From Micromonospora qiuiae (GTDB taxonomy: Bacteria; Actinomycetota; Actinomycetes; Mycobacteriales; Micromonosporaceae), in NCBI RefSeq assembly GCF_016863555.1, contig NZ_BOPC01000067.1, forward strand, positions 1-48,551: a stretch of DNA of 48,551 nucleotides, given 5' to 3'. Shown piece after piece: positions 7,606-16,789 of the stretch. The translations under genes and the position numbers were made by a program. Each line of letters opens with the position of its first letter. Positions within the stretch are counted from its first letter, which is position 1. The notes below the pieces were generated by a model, which made no database searches, was not told the DNA's origin, and worked only from the letters and a program-made list of their open reading frames with translations.

Positions 7606-8871
7606 GTGGCAGACGGCGAAGAGAGCAGGACCCTTCGGCCCCTACGGCCGGCCGCGCCGCCCACCGACGCCGCCACCGACGGGCCGGCGATCAGGCTGCC
7701 GCGGCCCCGCCGACGCTGGCTGAGACCCGCAGCCCAGAGCGACAAGCCGGTAGCCGAGACCGACAAGCCCGCTACCCAAACCGATCAGCCGGCAGCCGCA
7801 GCCGAGACCGACAAGCCCACAGCCAGGACCGACGACCCCGCTCCCGAGACCGATCAGCCGGCCGCCGCCAAGGCCGACGCCGCCACCAGGACCGACGGCG
7901 AGCCGGCCGGGTCCACACCGGACGCCGGTCCCCCGGGAGCCCGGCGTCGCCGGGTGCGCTTCGCGCATGCCGTACGCATGCCAGGGCCGCGCGCCGCGGT
8001 CCGCGCGACCCGCGCCTGGTCACGGCGGCCCGCCGGCCGGCTGGCCCTGCCGGGGGTGCTCCTGCTCGTGCTGGTGGCGGCGACCGCAGCGGCCGGTGCG
8101 CTGCTGGTACCGGCCACCCTCGGTTCGTCGCGGTCGATCGCGGCCAACGCCACCGCCAGCGGTTCCGCGGCACCCAACGGCAGCCCGCCGTCGGCCGAAG
8201 CGCCCCCGCCCGGTGCCGTCCCGCCGCCGGGCGCGACGCTGCCGCCGGGTGCCACACCGCCGCTGGGCGCGATTCCAACGGACGCGCCGATCGCCGGGCG
8301 CCCCTCCGATGCCCTGGCCGGTTGGGCGCGGGAGGTCGGCGCCAAGGTGGGCATCGACCCGATCGCCATGCAGGCGTACGGCTATGCCGAGCTTGCCCTC
8401 GCCGAGACCCAGCGCAGCTGCGGCCTGAGCTGGACCACCCTGGCCGCGATCGGCTTCGTCGAGTCCCGCCACGGGCAGGCCAACAACGCCCAGCTGGGCC
8501 CGGACGGCCGGGCGACTCCGGAGATCATCGGCCTGCCGCTGGACGGGCAGGGCGGCCGGATGAGAATCACCGACACGGATCGGGGTGAGCTGGACGGGGA
8601 CACCACCTACGACCGGGCCATCGGGCCCATGCAGTTCATCCCGACCACCTGGCAGGAGATCGGCGCGGACGCGGACAATGACGGGCGCAAGGATCCGCAC
8701 AATATTCACGATGCCGCCCTCGCCGCCGGGATGTACCTCTGCAAGGGCGGCCGAAACCTCACCATTCCGGGTGACTGGTGGAACGCCATCCTGTCGTACA
8801 ACGATGTCCGTAGGTACGCCCAAGATGTCTTCGATACCGCGAACCAGTACGGACAGGCCAGTCGCACGTGA
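7606..8871 (+). CDS. Membrane-anchored lytic transglycosylase
   Basis: A 421-residue cell-wall protein. A charged cytoplasmic tail of about 145 residues with degenerate TDKPA/TDQPA repeats precedes one membrane helix (LALPGVLLLVLVAATAAAGALL, 146-167). A Pro/Gly/Ala-rich linker of about 60 residues follows, then an SLT-type murein transglycosylase domain. The catalytic glutamate is probably in AAIGFVESRHG (Glu286), supported by AIGPMQFIPTTWQ and AALAAGMYLC. The family cleaves peptidoglycan glycan strands to 1,6-anhydro ends. I prefer GTG 7606 over ATG 7588 because GATACT (7594-7599) lies six bases before it, as in other leaderless genes here, while neither start has a clear ribosome binding site. 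Confidence 0.88.
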   Translation: MADGEESRTLRPLRPAAPPTDAATDGPAIRLPRPRRRWLRPAAQSDKPVAETDKPATQTDQPAAAAETDKPTARTDDPAPETDQPAAAKADAATRTDGEPAGSTPDAGPPGARRRRVRFAHAVRMPGPRAAVRATRAWSRRPAGRLALPGVLLLVLVAATAAAGALLVPATLGSSRSIAANATASGSAAPNGSPPSAEAPPPGAVPPPGATLPPGATPPLGAIPTDAPIAGRPSDALAGWAREVGAKVGIDPIAMQAYGYAELALAETQRSCGLSWTTLAAIGFVESRHGQANNAQLGPDGRATPEIIGLPLDGQGGRMRITDTDRGELDGDTTYDRAIGPMQFIPTTWQEIGADADNDGRKDPHNIHDAALAAGMYLCKGGRNLTIPGDWWNAILSYNDVRRYAQDVFDTANQYGQASRT

Positions 8872-8916
8872 AGTGATCGTTTCCATACATTGGAGAACTG
8901 GACACTTCCCCCAGGC

Positions 8917-8930
8917 TGCCGTTAACGGCA
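8917..8930. promoter_or_regulatory. 14-bp perfect palindrome, candidate operator
   Basis: TGCCGTTAACGGCA is perfectly self-complementary. It lies just before a -10-like TAGACG (8934-8939) and so would occupy the promoter spacer of the GNAT gene. The binding protein is unknown. The downstream XRE-type regulator at 9980-10483 is one candidate. Confidence 0.5.
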
Positions 8931-8940
8931 AGCTAGACGG

Positions 8941-9960
8941 GTGATGGTGCGCGAGTGGGACCCCAGGACCGCGTCGTCCGCCGAGATCGCGTCGTTGCTG
9001 GACACGCTGAACGCGATGCTGGCGGCTGATCTCCCGCAGGATCCACCGTGGCAGGAGAGTTGTCTGCGCGAATACCTCGCCGAGGTGATGCCGGGCGAAC
9101 GGCGGATCTCGTGGGTGGCCCAGGCCGACCCCGCCGCTGACGGGACGCCGGGCGCCATCCTGGGTCATGTGCACGTGCTGCTGCTCGGCAACATCGGTGT
9201 GCTGGATGCGCTCGTACACCCCTCCGTCCGCCGCCGCGGCATCGGCCGGGACCTCGTCCTGCGCGCCGCCCGCCGGGTCTACCAGGAGGGTTTCGAGTCG
9301 ATCGGCGTCGAGGTGGTGGGGGACACCCCCGCCCTCGGCTTCTACGAGTCGCTCGGCTTCAGGCGGGAGTACGTGGAGACCCGCAGCGTGCTCGACCTGT
9401 CGAGCGTCGACTGGACCGAATTGGCCGAGATGTCCACCGGCGTCGGCACGGGCTACCACGTCCAGTTCCACCCGGGCGGCCCACCGGACGAGCTGATCGA
9501 GGCGTACGCGCGAGCCAAGGCCGAGCTCCGGGATGTCGAGGACGGCGAGCTGCGACCCAGCTCGTACGACCCGCAGCGGCTGCGCGACAGCCTGGACTGC
9601 CTGCATCGGCGGGGCATGAAGCCGTACATCGTGCTCGCCCTGCACGAACAGACCGGCGAGGTGGCCGGCCTGACCGAGGTGGTGGTGCCGGCCCAGCATC
9701 CGACACGTGCCGATCAGTACGACACCATCGTGGTGCAGGACCACCGCGGCTACGGTATCGACCGCGCGATCAAGGCCCGAATGCTGCTGGAGCTGCGCTC
9801 GGCCGAGCCACAGCTGACCGAGGTCCAGACGTGGAACGCCCAGGCCAACGAGGCCATGCTCAAGGTCAACGCCGAGTTGGGCTATCGCCCGGACCGGGAC
9901 TGGTGCGAGTACAGCGTCGACGTGGCCGAGTTGGTGCACCGCCTCGACAAGTCGCGCTGA
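8941..9960 (+). CDS. Tandem GNAT N-acetyltransferase
   Basis: A 339-residue protein with two GNAT folds. The N-terminal copy is canonical: VLDALVHPSVRRRGIGRDLVLRAA (about 87-110) contains the acetyl-CoA loop RRRGIG, then PALGFYESLGFRREY. The C-terminal copy is weaker, with IVLALHEQTGEVAGLTEVVV, TIVVQDHRGYGIDRAIKARML and NAQANEAMLKVNAELGYRP, whose HRGYGI replaces the loop. The architecture recalls mycothiol synthase (MshD)-like tandem GNATs, but the sequence is not convincing for MshD and the substrate is unknown. The start is ambiguous: GTG 8941, ATG 8944 or GTG 8947; TAGACG lies seven bases before 8947. A 14-bp palindrome lies just upstream. Confidence 0.85.
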   Translation: MMVREWDPRTASSAEIASLLDTLNAMLAADLPQDPPWQESCLREYLAEVMPGERRISWVAQADPAADGTPGAILGHVHVLLLGNIGVLDALVHPSVRRRGIGRDLVLRAARRVYQEGFESIGVEVVGDTPALGFYESLGFRREYVETRSVLDLSSVDWTELAEMSTGVGTGYHVQFHPGGPPDELIEAYARAKAELRDVEDGELRPSSYDPQRLRDSLDCLHRRGMKPYIVLALHEQTGEVAGLTEVVVPAQHPTRADQYDTIVVQDHRGYGIDRAIKARMLLELRSAEPQLTEVQTWNAQANEAMLKVNAELGYRPDRDWCEYSVDVAELVHRLDKSR

Positions 9961-9979
9961 GTCTTGAGGCGGGCGGCGG

Positions 9980-10483
9980 TCAGTAGTCCCAGGTTCGAGG
10001 ATCCGGGGGCGGTGGGAGGCTGCGATACTTCGCCACCCGCACCTCCCACTGGCTACGCCGTCGCCGGGCCTCCCGATCGGCACGCGAGCGGCGGAATGTC
10101 TCCGGCGGGCGGGCCAGACCGTAGATGTCCCCCCACCACTCGCCCGGCTTCGGGTCGAGAATCGTGTTCAGGTGTGCCGGGTAGCGGCGATCCGCTCCGT
10201 CGCGCGTGTCGTCCCAGACTTCCATCGGCAGTACGATCCGCCCCTCCTGATCGACGGCCACAAGGTAGAGGCCGGCGGCGCCGAGCAGACGCTCCAGCAC
10301 CGCCAGACTCGGCGTCAGTGACCCGGCCTCGACCCGCGCGACGGTGGACGGCGCGACTTTGGCGAACCGACCCATCCGCGCCTGGCTGAGCCCGACGATC
10401 CGCCGGGCCCGTCGCACCAGACCGGCGATGGGAAACGGCCCGAGCGTCGGGCCGAGGTCCGGAGATTCGAAGACGGAAGCCAT
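9980..10483 (-). CDS. XRE-family helix-turn-helix regulator
   Basis: A 167-residue DNA-binding protein. Residues about 21-72 are a Cro/C1-type HTH (RRARRIVGLSQARMGRFAKVAPSTVARVEAGSLTPSLAVLERLL). The C-terminal half is a conserved-looking extension with LYLVAVDQEGRIVLPMEVWDD and a basic Arg-rich segment, not a known toxin or sensor. ATG 10483 is preceded by GGAAGGGT at good spacing, so the longer upstream reading is rejected. The upstream region carries two perfect DnaA boxes. The gene is convergent with the GNAT gene, 19 bp away. Targets are unknown; autoregulation is plausible. Confidence 0.82.
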   Translation of the reverse strand: MASVFESPDLGPTLGPFPIAGLVRRARRIVGLSQARMGRFAKVAPSTVARVEAGSLTPSLAVLERLLGAAGLYLVAVDQEGRIVLPMEVWDDTRDGADRRYPAHLNTILDPKPGEWWGDIYGLARPPETFRRSRADREARRRRSQWEVRVAKYRSLPPPPDPRTWDY

Positions 10484-10523
10484 GGGCACACCCTTCCGCC
10501 CGGCGCACCCACCCGGCAAGACC

Positions 10524-10544
10524 TGTGGATAACCCTGTGGATAA
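10524..10544 (-). promoter_or_regulatory. Two tandem perfect DnaA boxes
   Basis: TTATCCACA occurs twice on the minus strand (10524-10532 and 10536-10544), 12 bp apart and in the same orientation. This matches the classical Escherichia coli DnaA consensus exactly. The pair lies about 40-60 bp upstream of the XRE regulator start. It is not accompanied by a box cluster or AT-rich stretch, so it is unlikely to be an origin. Confidence 0.6.
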
Positions 10545-10615
10545 CCCTGGGCATCAATCAAGTCTTGGCTTCGACACCAGGCCCCGGCGGCACCCCTGGT
10601 ACATCCCACCGCTCC

Positions 10616-10684
10616 CTTTGCTCTGCTTCAACGGACGCACTTGCCTGGGGCATAAACCGTTGCGTGGATTGAAGCAGAGCAAAG
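10616..10684. terminator. Long inverted repeat downstream of hemB
   Basis: A perfect 16-bp inverted repeat has arms CTTTGCTCTGCTTCAA (10616-10631) and TTGAAGCAGAGCAAAG (10669-10684). Inside them a second short pair, ACGCA (10635-10639) and TGCGT (10661-10665), extends the hairpin after a 3x3 internal loop. The apex is about 21 nt. It lies 78 bp past the hemB stop and 130 bp upstream of the XRE gene, so it could terminate the haem operon. It has no U-tract and its lower GC is unlike its surroundings. Confidence 0.55.
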
Positions 10685-10761
10685 CGTCAGCTCTGCTGTG
10701 GTCAAGCTCCGCGGCGACACGGAGGCGCGGGCGGAGCACGGGTGCTGGTGAGGGTGACGGT

Positions 10762-11745
<984 letters not shown>

Positions 11746-11762
11746 TGGGTCTCCCTTTGCGA

Positions 11763-13343
11763 CTACCGGAACCTGAGTGCGGTCGGGCCCTGCACCTTCG
11801 AACCGCGGCGCTGCTTCGCCGGCATCGCGGCGAGCTTCTCCCGCAGCTCGACGGCGTAACCGGCGAGCGCCTCCACCAGCTCGGGCACGGAGGCGTTCGG
11901 CGGCTGGACGTCGACCCGCAGGCCGAACTCGGTGGCGGTCTCCGCCGTCTTGGGCCCGATGACGGAAACCACGGTACGCGCGTGCGGCTTCCCGGCGATG
12001 CCGACGAGGTTCCGGACCGTGGAGGACGAGGTGAACAGCACCGCGTCGAACCCGCCCGACTTGATCGCGTCCCGGATCTCGGCGGGCGGCGGAGCCGCCC
12101 GAACCGTCCGGTACGCGGTCACGTCGTCGACCTCCCAGCCGCGCTCGGTGAGCCCGGCGGCGAGCGTCTCGGTGGCGATGTCGGCACGCGGCAGCAGCAC
12201 CCGGCCGACCGGGTCGAGCACCTCGTCGTGCGGCGAGAACTCGGCCAGCAGGCCCTCGGAGGACTGCTCCCCACTGGGGATCAGCTCCGGCTGGATACCG
12301 AAGGCGCGGACCGCGTCGGCGGTGGCATCGCCTATGCAGGCGATCTTGACACCGCCGAAGTGCCGGGCGTCCAGACCGTGCTCGGCGAACTTCTCCCAGA
12401 CCGCACGGACCGCGTTGACCGAGGTGAAGATGATCCAGGCGTACCTGCCGTCGACCAGGCCCTTGATCGCGCGCTCCATCTGGGCCGGGGTACGCGGCGG
12501 CTCCACCGCGATGGTCGGCACCTCGCACGGAATCGCCCCGTACGCGCGCAGCCGGGCGCTCATCACGCCAGCCTGCTCCTTGGTCCGCGGGACGAGGACC
12601 TTCCAGCCGTACAGCGGACGGTTCTCCCACCAGCTGAGCTTGTCCCGCTGCCTCACCCCGTCACCGACGGTCAGCACGACCCGGCCGGTGAAGCCGAGTG
12701 CCGCCGCGACGAAGGAGTCCACGGTCGACGTGGTGGTGTACTGCGTCTCCCCGGTGCCGTCGCCGGTCACCCCGACGTCGGTGCCGCCGTCCACCCCGGC
12801 GGCGAGCAGCCCGTCGCGGATCGCGGCGAGGTCACCGGCGTCCACCGCGAGCGCCAGCGAGCCGCGGTGCACGGCGGCGGCCAGCGCCTCGAAGTCGAGG
12901 GTGCCGACGTCCTCGACGTCGGCGGCGGTGCGGACGCCCGGTAGCGGAACGCCTGCGTAGGTGGCAACCCCCTCGGCCTGGCCGACACCGGGGACCACCT
13001 CGAAGTGCGCGGCGGTACGCGCCACCGCCTGCACCTCCTTGACCACGGAGTCGTGGCCGAACGGGTCACCGGCCACCAGGTGCACCGCGTTCTGCCCGGA
13101 GCGGGCGGCCGAGATCAACACCTTCGCCACGTCGCCCGGCGCGCCTTCGGCGGGGGTGAACTGGGTGTCGGCCTTCGCCTCGGCCCGGACGACGTTGAGC
13201 AGCGACTCGGGGACTCCCCGGTCGTACACCACCTGATCGGCGTCGACCAGGGCGTCGTGCGCCCGGCGGGTCAGCAGGCCCGGGTCGCCGGGACCTGCCC
13301 CGACGAACGCGATGCGGCCTACGGGCTTACGGGTGCGGGTCAT
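11763..13343 (-). CDS. hemD: SUMT-like / uroporphyrinogen-III synthase fusion
   Basis: A 526-residue fusion. Residues about 9-235 resemble uroporphyrinogen-III C-methyltransferase (VGAGPGDPGLLTRRAHDAL, VVPGVGQAEGVATYAGVPLPG). Residues about 262-500 are HemD, which cyclises hydroxymethylbilane with D-ring inversion (LVPRTKEQAGVMSARLRAYGA, WIIFTSVNAV, DAVLFTSSSTVRNLV). The methylase half looks degenerate: the strongly conserved KGGDPFxFGRGGEE-type loop reads VAGDPFGHDS, so its methylation activity is doubtful. Start ATG 13343 overlaps the hemC stop as ATGA, giving translational coupling. The HemD function is secure; the methylase function is uncertain. Confidence 0.93.
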   Translation of the reverse strand: MTRTRKPVGRIAFVGAGPGDPGLLTRRAHDALVDADQVVYDRGVPESLLNVVRAEAKADTQFTPAEGAPGDVAKVLISAARSGQNAVHLVAGDPFGHDSVVKEVQAVARTAAHFEVVPGVGQAEGVATYAGVPLPGVRTAADVEDVGTLDFEALAAAVHRGSLALAVDAGDLAAIRDGLLAAGVDGGTDVGVTGDGTGETQYTTTSTVDSFVAAALGFTGRVVLTVGDGVRQRDKLSWWENRPLYGWKVLVPRTKEQAGVMSARLRAYGAIPCEVPTIAVEPPRTPAQMERAIKGLVDGRYAWIIFTSVNAVRAVWEKFAEHGLDARHFGGVKIACIGDATADAVRAFGIQPELIPSGEQSSEGLLAEFSPHDEVLDPVGRVLLPRADIATETLAAGLTERGWEVDDVTAYRTVRAAPPPAEIRDAIKSGGFDAVLFTSSSTVRNLVGIAGKPHARTVVSVIGPKTAETATEFGLRVDVQPPNASVPELVEALAGYAVELREKLAAMPAKQRRGSKVQGPTALRFR

Positions 13344-14332
13344 TCTGTGCTCCCAAATTGCTGGGTCCCCGGGCCGTCGTGTACGTGCGGGCCGAGGATC
13401 GAGTCGGCGCCGAGGTCGAGGAGTTCGGCGGCGAGTGCCTTGCCGATCTCCGCCGCATCGGCGGGCGTACCGGTGCGGGACAGCCGGATGTCGTGGGTGC
13501 CGTCCGGGCTGATCACCGCCCCGCGCAGGTAGATCTCCTCACCGGCGTCGCCTTCGGCGAGTTCGGCGTAGGCGGCGACCGGAGCGGAGCATCCGGCCTC
13601 CAGGGTGGCCAGCATCGCCCGCTCCGCGATGACCGCGGCGCGTGACGGTGCGTGGTCGAGCATGGCGAGCTGTTCGACCATATCCGGGTCGTCGGCCCGG
13701 CACTCCACTGCCAGCGCGCCCTGGGCGGGTGCCGGCAGCATCAGCATCGGGTCGAGCGTCTCGGTAATCAGCTCGGTCCGTTCGAGGCGGGCCAGCCCCG
13801 CCCGGGCCAGGACGATCGCGTCCAGGTCGGCCTCCGGCCCGAGTACCCGGGCGAGCCGGCGATCGACGTTGCCCCGGATCGGGACGACGGTCAACTGCGC
13901 GCCCAGCGCGTGCAGCTGGGCGATCCGGCGCAGCGCGCCGGTGCCGACCTTCGCGCCGGGAGCGAGTTCGGCCAGCAGCTTGCCGTCGCGGGTGACGAGT
14001 GCGTCGCGCGGGTCCTGTCGCGGCGGCACCGCGGCGATGTGCAGCTCCGGCGGCATCGCGGTGGGCAGGTCCTTGTACGAGTGGACGGCGAAGTCGATCT
14101 CCCCGGCGATCAGCGCGTCGCGCAACGCGGAGACGAACACGCCGACACCGAGCCGGTGCACCGGGGCGGTGGACTGGTCGCCGGGGGTGACCACCTCGAC
14201 CAGTTCGACCGGGCGCCCGGTGCGGGCGGTCAGGGCGTCGGCGACGTGCCCCGACTGGGCCATCGCCAGCTTGCTGCCCCGGGTACCGAGTCGCAGCGGG
14301 GTCAGTTGATTCGCTCGCTGCCGCTCGCTCAT
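13340..14332 (-). CDS. hemC: Hydroxymethylbilane synthase (porphobilinogen deaminase)
   Basis: A 330-residue enzyme that polymerises four porphobilinogens to hydroxymethylbilane. Recognised by LGTRGSKLAMAQS (15-27), HSYKDLPTAMP (84-94, containing the catalytic aspartate), RRIAQLHA, PIRGNVDRRL and the cofactor-attachment cysteine in LEAGCSAPVAAYAE (Cys248), which covalently holds the dipyrromethane primer. Both ends overlap neighbours by four bases (ATGA), with hemA upstream and cobA/hemD downstream. Confidence 0.97.
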   Translation of the reverse strand: MSERQRANQLTPLRLGTRGSKLAMAQSGHVADALTARTGRPVELVEVVTPGDQSTAPVHRLGVGVFVSALRDALIAGEIDFAVHSYKDLPTAMPPELHIAAVPPRQDPRDALVTRDGKLLAELAPGAKVGTGALRRIAQLHALGAQLTVVPIRGNVDRRLARVLGPEADLDAIVLARAGLARLERTELITETLDPMLMLPAPAQGALAVECRADDPDMVEQLAMLDHAPSRAAVIAERAMLATLEAGCSAPVAAYAELAEGDAGEEIYLRGAVISPDGTHDIRLSRTGTPADAAEIGKALAAELLDLGADSILGPHVHDGPGTQQFGSTE

Positions 14333-15657
14333 CGCTCACCTTCCTCGGCTGGAGTGATGTCGGGGACGGTGTCCACCGGTGAGGTCTGTGGGACCTGGAG
14401 GTCGAAGAGTTCACGCAGCAACGCCGCGTACTGGTCGCCACCGGGCTCGGCGGCGAGCTGCCGGACCCGCACGGTCGGCTGGTGCAGCAGCCGCTGGACC
14501 ACCCGGTGCACGGTACGGGCGATATCGGCGCGCTGGTCATCGGTGAGGTCGGGGCGACGCTGCGCGAGCCGGCGCAGTTCGGCGCCGACCACGTCGTCGG
14601 CCCGCCCGCGCAGGGCGGCCACGGTCGGTGCCACATCGGCCCCGCGCAGCCAGGTCAGGAAGGACTCGACCTCGCCGGCCACGATCCGTTCGACGGCGGT
14701 GGCGTCGACGACGGCCGGCCCGTCGGCGAGCAACGCCGCCATCCGGTCGATGTCGATCACCTCGACGCCGGCCAACTCGGCCACTCCGGGGCCGACGTCG
14801 CGCGGCACGGCCAGATCGAGCAGGACCAACGGCCCGCGTACGGGGTCACGACCGGCCACCGCCTCGGCGACGACCTCGCGGGTGAGGACCGGCTCGGCGG
14901 AGGCCGTGGCGGCCACTACGATGTCCACTGTGGAGAGAGTGTCGACCAGTTCGGCCATCGGCCGCGCTGTCGCGCCGTACGACTCGGCCAGCCGGGCCGC
15001 TCGCACGGAGCTCCGGTTGATCACGGTCAGCGGCCCGGCCCCGAGCCGGGACAGCGTCGCCATGCCCAGCGATCCCATCGCCCCCGCCCCGACGACCAGC
15101 GCGGGACGGCCGGCGAGGTCGTCATCGAGATGATCGGCGGCCAACCCCAGCGCAGCGGTGACCACGCTCTGGCCGGCCCGGTCGATGCCGGTCTCCGAGT
15201 GGGCCCGCTTGCCGACCCGCAGCGCCTGCTGCATCAGCTCGTGCAGCAGCCGTCCCGCGGTGTCGGCCTCGCTGGCCCGGTGGTAAGCGTCCCGGAGCTG
15301 CCCGAGGATCTGCGACTCGCCGATCACCATCGAGTCCAGGCCGGCGGCGACCCGGAAGACGTGGCTCACCGCAGCGGAGTCGAAGTGCACGTAGAGATTG
15401 TTGGCCAGCGCGCCAGGTTGGCAGTCGGCCTGCTCGGCGAGCACGGCGCAGATGTCACCGAGACCGCCGTGGAAGCCGGACACCGCCGCGTAGACCTCCA
15501 CCCGGTTGCAGGTGGAGACCAGGACGGCCTCGCTCACGTACGGCTGCGCGACCAAGCGGTCCAGCATGCGGGCGAGGCTGGCCGGGGGCACTGCGAGCCG
15601 TTCCAGGGTGGCGACCGGCGCGGTGCGGTAGGACGCGCCAACGACGAGGAGCTTCAC
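14329..15657 (-). CDS. hemA: Glutamyl-tRNA reductase
   Basis: A 442-residue enzyme of the C5 pathway that reduces glutamyl-tRNA(Glu) to glutamate-1-semialdehyde with NADPH. The catalytic cysteine is in VSTCNRVEVYA (Cys50). ESQILGQLRDAY, the Rossmann segment LVVGAGAMGSLGMATL and a C-terminal helical dimerisation domain (RRLAQRRPDLTDDQRADI) follow. The start is GTG 15657, whose bases overlap the rex stop as GTGA, so rex and hemA are co-translated. hemL, which supplies the next step, is not in the window. Confidence 0.97.
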   Translation of the reverse strand: MKLLVVGASYRTAPVATLERLAVPPASLARMLDRLVAQPYVSEAVLVSTCNRVEVYAAVSGFHGGLGDICAVLAEQADCQPGALANNLYVHFDSAAVSHVFRVAAGLDSMVIGESQILGQLRDAYHRASEADTAGRLLHELMQQALRVGKRAHSETGIDRAGQSVVTAALGLAADHLDDDLAGRPALVVGAGAMGSLGMATLSRLGAGPLTVINRSSVRAARLAESYGATARPMAELVDTLSTVDIVVAATASAEPVLTREVVAEAVAGRDPVRGPLVLLDLAVPRDVGPGVAELAGVEVIDIDRMAALLADGPAVVDATAVERIVAGEVESFLTWLRGADVAPTVAALRGRADDVVGAELRRLAQRRPDLTDDQRADIARTVHRVVQRLLHQPTVRVRQLAAEPGGDQYAALLRELFDLQVPQTSPVDTVPDITPAEEGER

Positions 15658-16424
15658 GTGCCGATCGCCTCCTGGCTCTCGGTGACCACGAAACCGTTCG
15701 GCAGGGCGGTCAGGGCGGACCCACCGGTGGTGGGAAACGCGGTCAGGGATGCCTTGCGGTGCTCATGGAACGACAGGATCTGGAGCTCGATGGCGAGGTC
15801 CACCTTGCGTACGTCGACCCCGGGCGGGACCGAGAGCACGCAGGGCGCGAAGTTCAGGATGCTCGTCACGCCAACGGCCACGAGTTGGTCCGCAACCTGC
15901 TGGGCCGCCGCCGCAGGGGTGGCGATGACGCCGATCGCGATCGACTCGTCGGCCGCCACCTGGGGCAGCTCGTCGATGTGCCGTACGACAAGGCCGTTGA
16001 TCTCCTCGCCGACCCGGCCGGGGTCCGCGTCGAAGAGGGCGGCGATCCGGAAGCCGCGGGTGGCGAAGCCGTCGTACCCGGCCAGGGCGTGACCGAGGTT
16101 ACCCACGCCCACCAGGGCGACCGCCCGACGCTGGGTGAGACCGAGCACGTACTCTATCTGCTCGATCAACAGCCCCACGTCGTAGCCGACCCCCCGGGTG
16201 CCGTACGAGCCGAGCTGGGACAGGTCCTTGCGGAGTTTGGCCGAGTTCACCCCGGCGGCGTTGGCCAGCCCTTCGCTGGAAATCGTCTCGTGGCCGGTTT
16301 CGGCGAGATTGTGCAGGGCACGGAGATACTCGGGCAGCCGGGCCACCGTCGCCTCAGGAAGGTCCGGAAGCGCCGGTACGGCACCGGCGCGGCCGGGTGC
16401 GCCAGGGTGACGGTGCTGACTCAT
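15654..16424 (-). CDS. rex: Redox-sensing transcriptional repressor Rex
   Basis: A 256-residue NADH/NAD+ sensor. Residues about 20-95 are the winged helix (ISSEGLANAAGVNSAKLRKDLSQLGSYGTRGVGYDV). Residues about 100-225 are the Rossmann domain with VALVGVGNLGHALAGY (GVGNLG 106-111). ATPAAAAQQVADQLVAVGVTSILNFAP contributes to the dimer interface. In the family, NADH binding releases DNA and derepresses respiratory genes. ATG 16424 has CGGAG upstream; the longer in-frame reading is rejected. It is first in the rex-hemA-hemC-hemD-hemB operon and has its own operator, so haem synthesis is probably tied to redox state. Confidence 0.96.
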   Translation of the reverse strand: MSQHRHPGAPGRAGAVPALPDLPEATVARLPEYLRALHNLAETGHETISSEGLANAAGVNSAKLRKDLSQLGSYGTRGVGYDVGLLIEQIEYVLGLTQRRAVALVGVGNLGHALAGYDGFATRGFRIAALFDADPGRVGEEINGLVVRHIDELPQVAADESIAIGVIATPAAAAQQVADQLVAVGVTSILNFAPCVLSVPPGVDVRKVDLAIELQILSFHEHRKASLTAFPTTGGSALTALPNGFVVTESQEAIGT

Positions 16425-16532
16425 GAGACTCCGTGCGGTGCGATCCTTGACCAACTCCACCGGCCGGCCAACTCGGGACTCCCGCTGGCGACCGAGATTG
16501 CCGGCTGTGCTAGCAGGACGCGTCGGAATTAC

Positions 16533-16561
16533 AGAGTAGGCGCTTGTGAAGACGTGCACAA
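16533..16561 (-). promoter_or_regulatory. rex promoter with Rex operator
   Basis: The palindrome TTGTGAAGACGTGCACAA (16544-16561) matches the known Rex operator TTGTGAA-N4-TTCACAA with one mismatch. On the minus strand a -35 TTGTGC (16556-16561), a 17-bp spacer and a -10 TACTCT (16533-16538) form a good promoter, so the operator covers the -35 and most of the spacer. This predicts autorepression of the rex-hem operon. The leader to rex is about 100 nt. Confidence 0.82.
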
Positions 16562-16717
16562 ATCGCGATCTTGTTGGCACGCACCGCGTCTTCACCAGCC
16601 CTCCGTTCCGCAAGATCGATGGCAATCCTCGTGGCGATCCGCCCGCGCGATTATTGCCCAATCCCGACTTCTCTGACCAATCACGCGCAGGCCATCGCGC
16701 CCCTGCATTTTCTTCGA

Positions 16718-16766
16718 TCATGAAGTTATCGCCCGGCACGTCTGATTCCGGGCGATAACTTCATGA
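16718..16766 (-). terminator. Strong hairpin downstream of the HAD gene
   Basis: Perfect 19-bp arms, TCATGAAGTTATCGCCCGG (16718-16736) and its exact complement (16748-16766), enclose an 11-nt loop. It lies 24 bp past the stop of the minus-strand HAD gene and upstream of the rex promoter. It would stop HAD transcription before the rex region. No long U-tract follows. In the rest of the 365-bp gap I see only the rex promoter. Confidence 0.75.
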
Positions 16767-16789
16767 CCGACCCGAGGGTGCGGGTGTGC

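Noticed and set aside
10524..10544. Chromosomal origin
   Set aside because: Only two boxes, with no dnaA, dnaN, gyrB or rpmH gene and no AT-rich unwinding region.
15654..16739. Longer rex reading from 16739
   Set aside because: It would cross the Rex operator and promoter; ATG 16424 has a ribosome site and the length fits Rex.
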